Shown: positions 45,751-54,643, counted from the stretch's first letter. The stretch: DNA of 64,000 bases from Haloimpatiens sp042688525 (GCF_042688525.2 NZ_JBHWAB010000001.1:1674001-1738000), one strand, 5' to 3'. The notes: generated by a model from the sequence alone, not told the origin. Numbers and translations: made by a program.

Positions 45751-46551
45751 GTGATAAAATTTTATATGTTAATTTTATCTGATACTAATAAAGTAAATAA
45801 GCCTTCTTTAAAATTATTAAAAGATAAAAGATGTGCTCAACTTTATAAGATTTATAAGGATTTAATAGATATAAAAAAGGAAGATAATAAAAATAAAGAT
45901 AAATTTAGAACAAGTTTTCCCAATAAGCAAACTTCTAAATTGTTTGAATATTATACTTTTGTATTAATTATAAAAATATTAAATAGTAATGGCTATGATT
46001 GGACTAGAGGTTGGTTAGCTGATGAAGATGATTGTAAATTGAAAGATGGAGATCTTCCTTCAGAAACTGTATTAAAATTTGAAAAAGAAGATTGCTATTG
46101 TGAATTGGTATATGATATGGAGATAGCTAGAGATTTTAAAAATAAAAGTCAATTTATCAGTATGAGTTTGAGACATAATAGACCTGATATAAGATTGGCT
46201 TTATTTTCAAAAGAAGATAATAAACTTAAAGGTTCTGTTATTATAGAAGTTAAATGTCGTAAGAAACCATATATAACCAATAAAAAGGGAGAAGTAATGG
46301 AACAATTAAGTGATTATTATAACTTATGTTATAGTTATTATGATGGTGAAAAAAATCTTGCACCTGAAAGAGGTGTTATCAAGAATATTATTGTTACTTG
46401 TCCTAAGCAAGATGACAGTTATGTAAAGAAAACTTTTGGATATAATAATTTTACATTAATTCAATTAGAAGCTAAAGATAATGGTGTTATTTATGGATAT
46501 AATGAGTTGGAAGAAGAAATAGTAGAATTTTTGAATAAGACTCATATATAA
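45751..46551 (+). CDS. PD-(D/E)XK nuclease domain protein (DUF2357-like), probably truncated
   Basis: 266 residues from a GTG with no good ribosome site. It matches the C-terminal nuclease part of DUF2357/McrC-like proteins: SKLFEYYTFVLIIKIL near residue 62, the catalytic Asp in RHNRPDIRLAL (D146), and IIEVKCRKKP (E166, K168). Full proteins of this group are about 600 residues and work with McrB-like GTPases or in type IV restriction. The N-terminal half is absent, as if a deletion joined its end to the HTH gene. No McrB-like gene is next to it, so it is probably not functional as a system. Confidence 0.6.
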   Translation: MIKFYMLILSDTNKVNKPSLKLLKDKRCAQLYKIYKDLIDIKKEDNKNKDKFRTSFPNKQTSKLFEYYTFVLIIKILNSNGYDWTRGWLADEDDCKLKDGDLPSETVLKFEKEDCYCELVYDMEIARDFKNKSQFISMSLRHNRPDIRLALFSKEDNKLKGSVIIEVKCRKKPYITNKKGEVMEQLSDYYNLCYSYYDGEKNLAPERGVIKNIIVTCPKQDDSYVKKTFGYNNFTLIQLEAKDNGVIYGYNELEEEIVEFLNKTHI

Positions 46552-46824
46552 ACATGAGTTTGAGATTGCAGAATTACCCCAAAAGGATTAGATGTTATGG
46601 GAGAAAAACATTATGAGGATAGATTATAACTTAAAACTTTATATAAAAAAAGGTTAGTTTTGTAGGTGATATTAGAGAGGGTGAAATTGCTTTACCAGTA
46701 AAAGAGATAAGAGATAAATATTCTTATCAATATAAGTGCAAAGTAAAAAAGTCAATGAAAATAAGGATGTGAGTTGAGTTCAGGATGTAATTGAGTGGAT
46801 AAAATAATATAGATTATACAAAAA

Positions 46825-46866
46825 GGCTGCTGACTAGGAAGATATTTCTTAGTTAGTGGTTTTTTA
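46825..46866 (+). terminator. Terminator
   Basis: GCTGCTGACTAGGAA pairs with TTTCTTAGTTAGTGG (wobble pairs), followed by six Ts. Confidence 0.65.
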
Positions 46867-46896
46867 TGTTTTAAAAGTAATTATTTTCTGTTTTGT

Positions 46897-46915
46897 ACTG
46901 ACAGTCAATGTCAGT
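46897..46915. promoter_or_regulatory. Palindrome ACTGACA-n5-TGTCAGT, operator-like
   Basis: A perfect 7-base inverted repeat, of the kind bound by TetR-family repressors, 61 bases upstream of the diguanylate cyclase gene. No TetR gene is visible nearby; it may belong to a lost gene. Confidence 0.35.
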
Positions 46916-46976
46916 GCAAGAGCATATAATTAAAGTAAAGTTTATGAAATATAAATATTGAGGGTAGGGGTATTAA

Positions 46977-47594
46977 GTGAATTATGAAAATATGGAAAAA
47001 GAAATACTTATTAAAATTTTAAAGCAGAAAGATAATATGTTAAAAAAACTATATTTAGAAAAAGAAAAATTAAATTATTATGCAAGTACAGATGCTATGA
47101 CTGGAGTATTAAATAGAAGATCAGGTTTAGAGTTATTAGATAAGAAATTAAAATTGTCAATAACCAATAATAAAAAATTTGTTATTTGTTTTGTTGATGT
47201 AGATAGATTGAAGATGATAAATGATATTTTTGGACATGAAGAAGGTGATAATTGTTTAATAAGTGTAGCAAAAATTATAAGAGAAAATATTAGAAAAAAA
47301 GATTTTGTAATTAGAATGGGAGGAGATGAATTTTTAGTAGTATTGCCTGAAACAACAATGAGAGAAGCTAATAAAGCATGGTCTAGAATTTGTAGAAGGA
47401 TAGAAGAAATTAATAAAAATAGTTGTAAGTACAATTTAAGTTTGAGCTATGGATTATATGAGTATGACAAAAGAACTCAAAAGGAAATGTGTGTTAGTGA
47501 ATTAATACAGAAAGCTGATGCAGAAATGTATAAGAAAAAATTGAAAAAAAAGAAGGAATTTGATGATATATGTATAATTAATATAAATTGGTAA
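46977..47594 (+). CDS. GGDEF diguanylate cyclase
   Basis: 205 residues from a GTG with AGGGGT upstream. A short N-terminal coiled coil (residues 1-35) leads into a full GGDEF domain: TDAMTGVLNRRSG near 39, ICFVDVDRLKMINDIFGHEEGD, and the active-site RMGGDEF near 114-120. RKKD, five residues before GGDEF, matches the inhibitory I-site RxxD. It makes cyclic di-GMP from GTP. It has no membrane segment or sensor domain, so it is probably cytosolic and controlled by dimerisation. It sits 29 bases before the WYL regulator. Whether it belongs to that operon or is a chance neighbour is unclear. Confidence 0.85.
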   Translation: MNYENMEKEILIKILKQKDNMLKKLYLEKEKLNYYASTDAMTGVLNRRSGLELLDKKLKLSITNNKKFVICFVDVDRLKMINDIFGHEEGDNCLISVAKIIRENIRKKDFVIRMGGDEFLVVLPETTMREANKAWSRICRRIEEINKNSCKYNLSLSYGLYEYDKRTQKEMCVSELIQKADAEMYKKKLKKKKEFDDICIININW

Positions 47595-47623
47595 AAATAT
47601 TTAAGAAAGGAAATATATTATGA

Positions 47624-48628
47624 ATGGAAAGATTTAAATCAGACGTATTGTTATTTATTTACAATGATTTACAAGAAGGAAAAGTAGTTAGAAAGAATGA
47701 TGTAATAAATAAATTTAGTATTAATGAAAGAACTTTTTATAGATATATAAAAGACATAAAAGATTTTGTGGAAAAACCTGATAGTGTACTAATAGGTGAG
47801 AAAATTATAATGGACAGGGAAAAAGGAGGGTATATTCTTAATGGAAAGAATGAAAAAAACTTAAACGAAAAAGAAGTATTATCTATTTCTAAAGTGCTTT
47901 TAGAGAGTAGAGGTTTCATAAAGACAGAAATAGAAGATATAATTAATAAGCTTCTTGAAATTTGTATATGTGAAGATAAAGAAAATATTAAATATATTAT
48001 AGGTAATGAGGTAGTAAATTATGTTTCACCACAACATGGAAAGAAATTATTGGATAAGCTATGGCAAATTAGTACTGCAATAAAAGATCAAAGAATATTA
48101 GATATTGAATATTTTAAGATGGGCATAGATGGTAGAGTAGAAGACAAAGTTTCTAGAAGAATTTTATATCCACAAGGACTATTATTTTCAGAATATTATT
48201 TTTACCTCATAGCTTTTATTGAAGGGAAAAGTTATGAATATCCTACTATCTATAGAGTAGATAGAATTAAAGAGTTAACTATTACTGATAGAAAATATAG
48301 AGTAGATTATAGTAAGAGATTTAAAGATGGTGAGTTTAGAAAGTTAATTCAATTTATGCAAACAGGGGAACTAGAAAGAATAAAGTTTAGATTTACAGGT
48401 GGATCAATAGAGGCAGTTTTAGATAGATTACCTAATGCTAAAATAGTAAAAGAAAAACAAGGTGAATACATAGTAGAGGCAAATATGTTTGGAAAAGGTA
48501 TAAAGATGTGGCTATTGAGCCAAGGAGAGTCTGTAGAAGTTCTAGGTCCTGAAAAATTTAGGGAAGAAATGATGGAAACTATTGAAGAGATGAGAAATTT
48601 ATATTTGAATTTAATGGAAGTTCGATAG
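47624..48628 (+). CDS. WYL-domain transcriptional regulator
   Basis: 334 residues. An N-terminal helix-turn-helix (KNDVINKFSINERTFYRYIKDI) is followed by the WYL domain near residues 155-235 (ILDIEYFKMG, then LYPQGLLFSEYYFYLIAFIEG and YRVDRIKEL) and a WCX extension at the end (FTGGSIEAVLDRLPNAKIV and GKGIKMWLLSQGESVEV). WYL proteins such as BrxR and CapW repress phage-defence operons and may sense ligands or DNA damage. It directly precedes the remnant of a second WYL gene and the HNH/ferredoxin operon, its likely target. Confidence 0.85.
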   Translation: MERFKSDVLLFIYNDLQEGKVVRKNDVINKFSINERTFYRYIKDIKDFVEKPDSVLIGEKIIMDREKGGYILNGKNEKNLNEKEVLSISKVLLESRGFIKTEIEDIINKLLEICICEDKENIKYIIGNEVVNYVSPQHGKKLLDKLWQISTAIKDQRILDIEYFKMGIDGRVEDKVSRRILYPQGLLFSEYYFYLIAFIEGKSYEYPTIYRVDRIKELTITDRKYRVDYSKRFKDGEFRKLIQFMQTGELERIKFRFTGGSIEAVLDRLPNAKIVKEKQGEYIVEANMFGKGIKMWLLSQGESVEVLGPEKFREEMMETIEEMRNLYLNLMEVR

Positions 48629-48837
48629 AGACTGTATTAGATAGGCTGTCTATTGTAAAAATAATTGACATATATAATAATAATTATTTAATTGAAGCAG
48701 AGGTATTTGGAAAAAGAATAATTATGTGGATATTAAGTCAGGGAAGTAATATAAAAGTTATTTATCTAGATAGTTTGATACAAGAAATTAAAAGTGAAAT
48801 CAAAAAGCTTAAAAATATCTATAGGGAGGTGGAATAA
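48600..48837 (+). pseudogene. C-terminal remnant of a second WYL regulator
   Basis: In a frame different from the intact WYL gene, the sequence reads FNGSSIETVLDRLSIVKII, then YLIEAEVFGKRIIMWILSQG and EIKKLKNIYREVE. It is clearly parallel to the last 75 residues of the neighbouring WYL protein but diverged. Its stop overlaps the ATG of the next gene (TAATG). The ancestral locus thus had a WYL gene translationally coupled to the HNH gene, and recombination or deletion removed most of it. Confidence 0.7.
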
Positions 48838-50303
48838 TGAGCGAAGATACTACATCAAAAGTAACAGAAGCTATGGTTAATCTAAATATGATGGAAACAC
48901 AAGCAAATGCTGATTTGGGAATTACCCAAGAATATAATAAGCAAAATCGTGATAACTTATGGGATTCCAAAGAAAGAAAAGCATCATATAAAGAAAAAGT
49001 TTTTGATGGAAAGCAGACATACGAAGATCCTATTAGTGGAAAAACACTACATAAAAGTCAAACAGCAGCCCAGAAGAAATATCACATGAAAAATGAGAAA
49101 GGTGAAAATGTTTCGCCTAAATGGGCAAAGCATTCAGCAGAAACTGATCATATAAAGGCATTGAAAGATGTCCACAATGTTGTTAAGTACAATCCTTTTT
49201 TGTCGGATGAGGATTTTAGGGAAATAATGAATTCACCTGAAAATTATAGAATATTATCAAAATCTGATAATACAGCAAAAGGCGAGAAGAGTGATTGGGA
49301 GATAATAACAAATAGAGATAATGGTATGTCAAAAGAAGCCAGAAAACAAATGGCAAAGGAAAAGATAAATTCCGACATCGCTTTGCAGAAAAAATTTGCA
49401 GCAAGAACTGCTAAAAATGTTGGAACAGAGTTTGTCACTGGTGCGAAAGATATAGTTGTGAAATCAGCAATTCCGTTGACTGTTGAAGCAGTTAGAAAAT
49501 TATGTGAGGTGGCAAAGGGGAAAGAAACTTTAGATGATGCTGCTAAAGATATGGGAAAAATCACAGCCAATGTTGCTATTGCAGGTGGAAGGAATAAAGT
49601 TATAGTTGATGGTGTTACAGTATCACTAAGGAATAGCAATAAAGAAGTCTTTATTAAACTTGCCAATAATAATGAAGTTGCTCAAATTATTGCAGTTGCA
49701 GCAATAGTAAAAGATTCAACTGTTAAATATATAAATGGAGAAATTAACGGAAGAGAATTTATTGAAGAAGTCGGTGAAAAGGGTACAATAATGGTTAATG
49801 GTTTAATAGGTGGGGAAGTCGGGAAGAAAATTGGAGCAATTATTGGTGGTATAGGAGGAACGGGGGTACTTCCTGGGAGCGGGACAACAGGTGGGGTTAT
49901 TGCAGGAGCGGTAATAGGGGAGGTGTTAGGAACTATTATTACTACAGTTGTTTGTAGCTCAATAGTTTCCGTTATTAGTACAACGAAACATCTTAATGAC
50001 TATAAGTTGAAGGAGAGTCAGATTAGGAGAATTGAAGCAGATGCATTAAGTGAAATGTCCAACCAAAGAGATAAGTTGAGAAGTATTTTTGAAGAGGAAT
50101 ATAATTACTGGGATACAGAAATTCAAGGCGGTTTTGATATGATTTTAAGTAGTGCTTGTGAAAAAAGTTATAATCTTCAAGGTATTACAGAAGGATTAGA
50201 CAGAATATTGAATATATTTGGTGAAAATATTGCTTTTAAGAGTTTAGAGGAATATGAATCACAATTAGGAAGTACACTTGTATTGAATTTTGGAAAGAAG
50301 TGA
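48837..50303 (+). CDS. HNH-like nuclease with glycine-zipper membrane segment
   Basis: 488 residues with GGGAGGT upstream. Residues 60-155 carry an HNH-like core: ETDHIKALKDVHN (DH dyad), SDEDFREIMNSPENYRILS and NTAKGEKS, a pattern common in HNH toxins and defence nucleases. Residues 190-310 are helical. About residues 320-385 form a Gly-rich hydrophobic hairpin (GEVGKKIGAIIGGIGGTG, then GGVIAGAVIGEVLGTIITTV), suited to membrane insertion or pore formation. A helical C-terminus follows. The base composition around 49,850-49,930 is noticeably richer in G than its surroundings. It may cut DNA and/or damage the membrane on activation; the combination is unusual. Confidence 0.6.
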   Translation: MSEDTTSKVTEAMVNLNMMETQANADLGITQEYNKQNRDNLWDSKERKASYKEKVFDGKQTYEDPISGKTLHKSQTAAQKKYHMKNEKGENVSPKWAKHSAETDHIKALKDVHNVVKYNPFLSDEDFREIMNSPENYRILSKSDNTAKGEKSDWEIITNRDNGMSKEARKQMAKEKINSDIALQKKFAARTAKNVGTEFVTGAKDIVVKSAIPLTVEAVRKLCEVAKGKETLDDAAKDMGKITANVAIAGGRNKVIVDGVTVSLRNSNKEVFIKLANNNEVAQIIAVAAIVKDSTVKYINGEINGREFIEEVGEKGTIMVNGLIGGEVGKKIGAIIGGIGGTGVLPGSGTTGGVIAGAVIGEVLGTIITTVVCSSIVSVISTTKHLNDYKLKESQIRRIEADALSEMSNQRDKLRSIFEEEYNYWDTEIQGGFDMILSSACEKSYNLQGITEGLDRILNIFGENIAFKSLEEYESQLGSTLVLNFGKK

Positions 50304-50307
50304 TAAC

Positions 50308-51114
50308 ATGGTTTTAGAATTATTAGGTGCAGGTGCGTTGACTCATGTACTATATAGTACTGATAAATCCATGAAAATGGACGAAAAGGCATTGAAAAAA
50401 TATGCAAGAGCATTTGAACGAAGTGAAGAAGCCGAGCTAATGGTTAGAAATAAAGCAGAATATACGGATAAAAGATTGGTAAATGTTGCAAAGAAAAAAA
50501 GAGCCATCGTGGAAAATACAGTTCCTAAATTTGTTGAGGTGTATAGCCAAATTCAGAAAATTGATTTAGGTGGAGAAAACAATAATGAAATAGCGTTTTG
50601 TGATAATATTGAGAAATTAGCAATCTTTGATGCTTTAGTTATATCAAATAAAAAGGAATTTACTGATAAAGAATTGGTGTGTGGACTTTTAACTAAGGGA
50701 TTAGGTAAGATGATGGTAATGGATTCAGAACGATATTTGTCAGCAGCAAATAATCAAATGCGAGAAGCCAATGTTGTATATTCTCAATCAGAATCTATTT
50801 GCACTGCTTATGATGCTGTTATTGCAAGGGCAGATAGGATTGCTAAATTATTAATGGGTATGAATGCTTTATTTATAAGATCAATAAAAGAAACAAAATG
50901 TACCATAGATAAAAATGGTTTAGATGTGCATAATTATTCTGAATGTGATAAAGGTGTTTTAATGATTTGTGTAAATATAGCTGTAGCAATGTCCGATATT
51001 ATTAATGTTCCTGTTCTTACATCTGAAGGTGCGATACCAGAGGAAGCTATTGAAACTATAATGACTGGTGAGAAGTATTTATCAAAAATGAATAATGCTA
51101 TTAATACATATTAA
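50308..51114 (+). CDS. Helical protein of unknown function, partner of the HNH gene
   Basis: 268 residues from the ATG at 50308, four bases after the previous stop; the upstream frame from 50290 overlaps that gene. It begins with a hydrophobic patch (MVLELLGAGALTHVLYST) and is otherwise helical (KKYARAFERSEEAELMVRNK, then NVAKKKRAIVENTVPKFVEVYSQI). No family is recognised. Close spacing with its neighbours suggests that it forms a complex with, or controls, the HNH protein. No catalytic motif is visible. Confidence 0.5.
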   Translation: MVLELLGAGALTHVLYSTDKSMKMDEKALKKYARAFERSEEAELMVRNKAEYTDKRLVNVAKKKRAIVENTVPKFVEVYSQIQKIDLGGENNNEIAFCDNIEKLAIFDALVISNKKEFTDKELVCGLLTKGLGKMMVMDSERYLSAANNQMREANVVYSQSESICTAYDAVIARADRIAKLLMGMNALFIRSIKETKCTIDKNGLDVHNYSECDKGVLMICVNIAVAMSDIINVPVLTSEGAIPEEAIETIMTGEKYLSKMNNAINTY

Positions 51115-51136
51115 ACGATAAAAGGGAGGAAATAAG

Positions 51137-52165
51137 ATGAAACAGATTAAGGTATCTGAAAAATGCAATGGTTGTGGATTGTGTATAGTTAATTGCAGTT
51201 ATTTGCAAGAAAACTCGGATGGTAATGCAGTGCCTATTGAAAGTAAAGCAATTAATGACTATGATTTAGAGACAGTCAAGAAAATTATTAATGATTGTCC
51301 TGAAAAAGCATTGAGCATAGTTGAAACAAGTAATACAAGCAAAAGAGGAAAAGCAGGATTAAAGGATTTAATAGAAATGCTGAAAAAAAAGACTAATAAT
51401 TTTACAGTTAAAAAAGTATCAACTAATGATGTTAAGTTAAATTGTAAGGATTATTATATTGCTGTTCCATGCAGTATCAAAGAGTACAGTAGGAATTATA
51501 GTTCTGAAAGTCAGGCTAAGTCTGTGGCTAGAGATGAGTTCCGTAGATTATGTTATTCTGAAACAGCATATCGACCAATTATTAAAAAAGTATTCGTGGA
51601 ATATAAGGTTAATGTTCTTAAACCATATTATACTTGTGAAGATGCTGAAGGTAGTGTGTATTTTTCTTATAACAAAAAAATCAGAAAACTATTAGCAGAG
51701 ATATATGCAGAAGCTCAGGAAATATGTGGTGGAGAATGTGCGTTACCTATATGTTGGAAAGATTTTAGTATTTATTTAAGCGAACGTGATTTTTCAATAT
51801 CAGTATTAAAAGAATTTGATGAGCGAAGTACTTCTTCGGGTATTATTTCAGACTTGAAAGATAGAGGGGAATATACAAGCTTGGATTGGTACATTGATAG
51901 AATGGATTTTGATTACGATGAAGAATATGCAGGTGAAGGATTATTTGGAAAGACTAAATATAAAAAGAAATGGTATTTCTCTGGATTTAATGAGGAAGCA
52001 AAAGAATATATAGATGATTTGAAAAGTTCTATTGATTCGATGTCAAGTGATATATCCGAGGAAGCAGCTAATTCTATAAATTATGTATTAGGAGAATTTG
52101 AAAAGAAGGTTAAAGAAAAATTAAATGAGAAGATTTATGAATTAGATCGAGTTACTAATTCATAA
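51137..52165 (+). CDS. Ferredoxin-domain protein, third gene of the WYL/HNH operon
   Basis: 342 residues with AGGGAGG upstream. The N-terminus is a single 4Fe-4S ferredoxin unit: C10, C13, C16 and C20 (CNGCGLCIVNC), with C54 in NDCPEKAL as the distal ligand. The other 280 residues match nothing I know (ARDEFRRLCYSETAYRP, EICGGECALPICWKDFSIYL) and end in a long amphipathic helix. A redox-active subunit behind a nuclease and a WYL regulator suggests that redox state or electron transfer gates the system; this is inference. Confidence 0.6.
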   Translation: MKQIKVSEKCNGCGLCIVNCSYLQENSDGNAVPIESKAINDYDLETVKKIINDCPEKALSIVETSNTSKRGKAGLKDLIEMLKKKTNNFTVKKVSTNDVKLNCKDYYIAVPCSIKEYSRNYSSESQAKSVARDEFRRLCYSETAYRPIIKKVFVEYKVNVLKPYYTCEDAEGSVYFSYNKKIRKLLAEIYAEAQEICGGECALPICWKDFSIYLSERDFSISVLKEFDERSTSSGIISDLKDRGEYTSLDWYIDRMDFDYDEEYAGEGLFGKTKYKKKWYFSGFNEEAKEYIDDLKSSIDSMSSDISEEAANSINYVLGEFEKKVKEKLNEKIYELDRVTNS

Positions 52166-52180
52166 AGATTTGGATTTTAT

Positions 52181-52230
52181 GGCTCACAGGTTTTAACTGT
52201 GAGCTTTTTACTTATCCAAAAAGCAAGAAC
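52181..52230 (+). terminator. Terminator-like repeat, copy 3 of 3
   Basis: GCTCACAG-gttttaa-CTGTGAGC followed by TTTTT, directly behind the ferredoxin gene and similar to copies at 26523 and 33211. The adjacent 52236-52325 resembles 30441-30525. Confidence 0.65.
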
Positions 52231-52446
52231 TTTAATGTATTTGACCTTATTTATGTAATGAAATAGATGAAATTCCCTATAGTTTCCCATTGTGAATTTA
52301 TACTTGTTGGAAAACTATTTTTGAACAATCTGACTAGGTAGTTGATTATCGAGTGTTTTATTTGTACTAAATCTAAAGGAAACAATAGAAAAATGTAGAA
52401 TAAATATACATAATATTAAAATTTGATTACATATGGAGTGATAAAA

Positions 52447-52742
52447 ATGGATGTAGATATGTTTTTTCAAGAATTAAAAGAAAATTTACCTGACAAAGCA
52501 ATAAATATATCAGAAAGTTTAGAACTTCTTAGAGAAACAATTAATGATACTATGGAAGCGATTCTTGCAAATCAGAAGGTATAAGAAAACCAGAATTGGT
52601 AGCAAATAATATTTATATTGAAACAAATATGAGTGGAAATGCTATTAGAAATTTAATTATAAAGATGCTTAAACAATATAGGATTAAAATAAGTGAATAT
52701 AAAGTTTATTTTAGAGCGGACTATTCCAGTCTAAACAAGTAA
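52447..52742 (+). pseudogene. Small gene broken by a frameshift
   Basis: An ATG with GGAG upstream opens a 45-codon frame (MDVDMFFQELKENLPDKAIN, ending ILANQKV). The protein seems to continue in another frame from GIRKPELVANNIYIETNMSG to RADYSSLNK at 52742. The two parts look like one protein of about 97 residues. The family is unknown. It is 39 bases before the helicase gene and may have been its partner. Confidence 0.45.
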
Positions 52743-52781
52743 TAGTAATATATAAAGTTTATAAATATAGGAGGAAATTTA

Positions 52782-54524
52782 GTGAGAGGGACATTAAGTG
52801 ATGAAGAAATAAGACTAACTGTTGATTTGTTGATAAACAAATATGAATTATCAACTAAGTTTTTAAATAAGTTGTTTGGAAGAGATTTAAAGGAGGCTTC
52901 TAGCAGGATTTTAAATGAAATCGAGTTTATAGAAGTAGATAAGAAAAACTTATGTAGATTACTCGTTGTAAAAGAAGGTATTAATTTATTTTCTGGAAGT
53001 TCTGAAAATAAGAGAGAATTAAGAAGAAAAATATTAGAAAAAATGCCTGACAACACAATTATTGAATTATACAATAAATATCCAGATATTAACAAAAATA
53101 TAAGCACAGTTTCATATATGAGGACTCCACTTGTTAATAGAAAATGGTATTCGGGTAAATTTTGGGCGGTGGATTTTGTTACAGCAGCAGGATTTCCTAA
53201 AATTTTTGCAGGTATTGGTTCTAGTAGACAAGAAACTAAATCGTCAGTAGAATTAATTGAACCTAAAAGAAAGGTACCACCATTAGTAGAATATCAAAAG
53301 AATATAAAAAATAAACTTTTAAATATTTTAAATCAAGAAGGCGATAAAACTAGATGCATGATTTCATTACCAACAGGTGGTGGAAAAACAAGAGTTGCAG
53401 TAGAAGCTTTTTTAGATTGGATGGAAGCTAGTTTTCAAGAAGAGAAATATCTATTATGGATTGCACAAAGCGAAGAACTTTGTGAACAGTGTATTAGTTG
53501 CATTGAACAAATGTGGAGAAGTAGAGAGTTTATTTTACCATTAAAAATATATAGATATTTTTCTAAATATGATTTTAAATTAGAGGAATTACAAGGTGGT
53601 GTCGTCGTAGGAAGTATTAATAAAATTTATAAGAGAATAGAATCCAAGGATCCGGTAATTTTAAATATATTATCTAATACAGGAGCAATGATAATTGATG
53701 AAGCTCATAGAGCATCAACTATGATGTATGATGTTTTATTCAAAGAAGCTAACTATTTAACTAATAATAAATTATTTTCAGTGTGTGGATTATCTGCAAC
53801 TCCAGGCAGAAATACTATTATTTCAGAAAATGAAGTAGATAAATTAGTTAATAGATTTCAGATGAATTTGATAACGCCAGAATTTAAAGATGATAGTAAA
53901 TATAAAGAAAATCCTCTAGAATATTTTAAAGAATATAAATATTTGTCAAAAGTTAATCATATAGTTTTTAGGTCTAATATTGAGTATAAATTAACAGAAA
54001 AAGAATTAAAGGATTTAGAAGATAAAAAGGAGTATTCGCCATTATTTTTAAAAAAAATTGCAAAGGATACAAAACGAAATACTATGATTGTTAAAAGACT
54101 TATAAAAATAAAAAGAGGAAGTCCTACATTGGTATATGCTTGCACAGTTAAGCATGCAAAATTTTTATCTACAATCTTAAATGTATTAGGAAGAAGATCA
54201 GCATATATAGATTCTAATACAAATAAAATGGAAAGAAGAATAATTATTAAGCAATTTACAGAGGGGCATATTGAATTTTTGTTTAATTATGGTGTTTTAA
54301 CTACTGGTTTTGATGCTCCTAAAACAAGGAATATTGTTATTTGTAGACCTATTAATAGTGATATTTTATATGAGCAAATTGTGGGTAGAGGAATACGTGG
54401 AACTAGATTTGGTGGAACTGAAGAATGTGATGTTATTGATTTTTCAGATAATATATATCATTTAGGTAGGCAGCAGACATATATGAGATTTAAAAATTAT
54501 TGGGATAAGGAAAATCATGAGTAA
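52782..54524 (+). CDS. SF2 DEAD/DEAH-box helicase, defence type
   Basis: 580 residues from a GTG with AGGAGG upstream. An N-terminal region of about 160 residues without known domain is followed by helicase motifs: Walker A LPTGGGKTRVAV near 197, IIDEAHRA at 306, GLSATPGR near 337, TLVYACTVKHAKFLS, and FNYGVLTTGFDAP...QIVGRGIRG near 500-553. It ends soon after motif VI, so there is no nuclease tail. Similar helicases occur next to restriction or defence nucleases. Its only neighbour in the same direction is the broken small gene upstream. It may be a leftover or a stand-alone system. Confidence 0.75.
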   Translation: MRGTLSDEEIRLTVDLLINKYELSTKFLNKLFGRDLKEASSRILNEIEFIEVDKKNLCRLLVVKEGINLFSGSSENKRELRRKILEKMPDNTIIELYNKYPDINKNISTVSYMRTPLVNRKWYSGKFWAVDFVTAAGFPKIFAGIGSSRQETKSSVELIEPKRKVPPLVEYQKNIKNKLLNILNQEGDKTRCMISLPTGGGKTRVAVEAFLDWMEASFQEEKYLLWIAQSEELCEQCISCIEQMWRSREFILPLKIYRYFSKYDFKLEELQGGVVVGSINKIYKRIESKDPVILNILSNTGAMIIDEAHRASTMMYDVLFKEANYLTNNKLFSVCGLSATPGRNTIISENEVDKLVNRFQMNLITPEFKDDSKYKENPLEYFKEYKYLSKVNHIVFRSNIEYKLTEKELKDLEDKKEYSPLFLKKIAKDTKRNTMIVKRLIKIKRGSPTLVYACTVKHAKFLSTILNVLGRRSAYIDSNTNKMERRIIIKQFTEGHIEFLFNYGVLTTGFDAPKTRNIVICRPINSDILYEQIVGRGIRGTRFGGTEECDVIDFSDNIYHLGRQQTYMRFKNYWDKENHE

Positions 54525-54587
54525 GAAATATTAGAAATTTGGATATACAACTCCACAAAAGTGTAAAGATTTATCTATAAAAACTGC

Positions 54588-54618
54588 ATAAAAAATAACC
54601 TAGCATTAACTAGGCTCT
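54588..54618 (-). terminator. Weak terminator behind DUF3990 gene
   Basis: On the minus strand CCTAG-ttaatg-CTAGG is followed by an A/T-rich TTATTTTTT tract. Confidence 0.4.
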
Positions 54619-54643
54619 TAATCATTATGTAAATTCAGATGCT

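Larger units (their letters stand above)
46552..46976. other. Intergenic stretch with decayed coding scraps
   Basis: Contains a protein-like scrap (EIALPVKEIRDKYSYQYK near 46680-46740), a terminator and an operator-like palindrome (listed separately). No intact gene is seen. Confidence 0.45.

Noticed and set aside
46900..46976. c-di-GMP riboswitch before the GGDEF gene
   Set aside because: I found a palindrome but not the conserved GEMM core elements.
51137..52165. Housekeeping ferredoxin
   Set aside because: The cluster domain is fused to a 280-residue unknown domain and lies in a WYL/HNH operon, not with metabolic genes.
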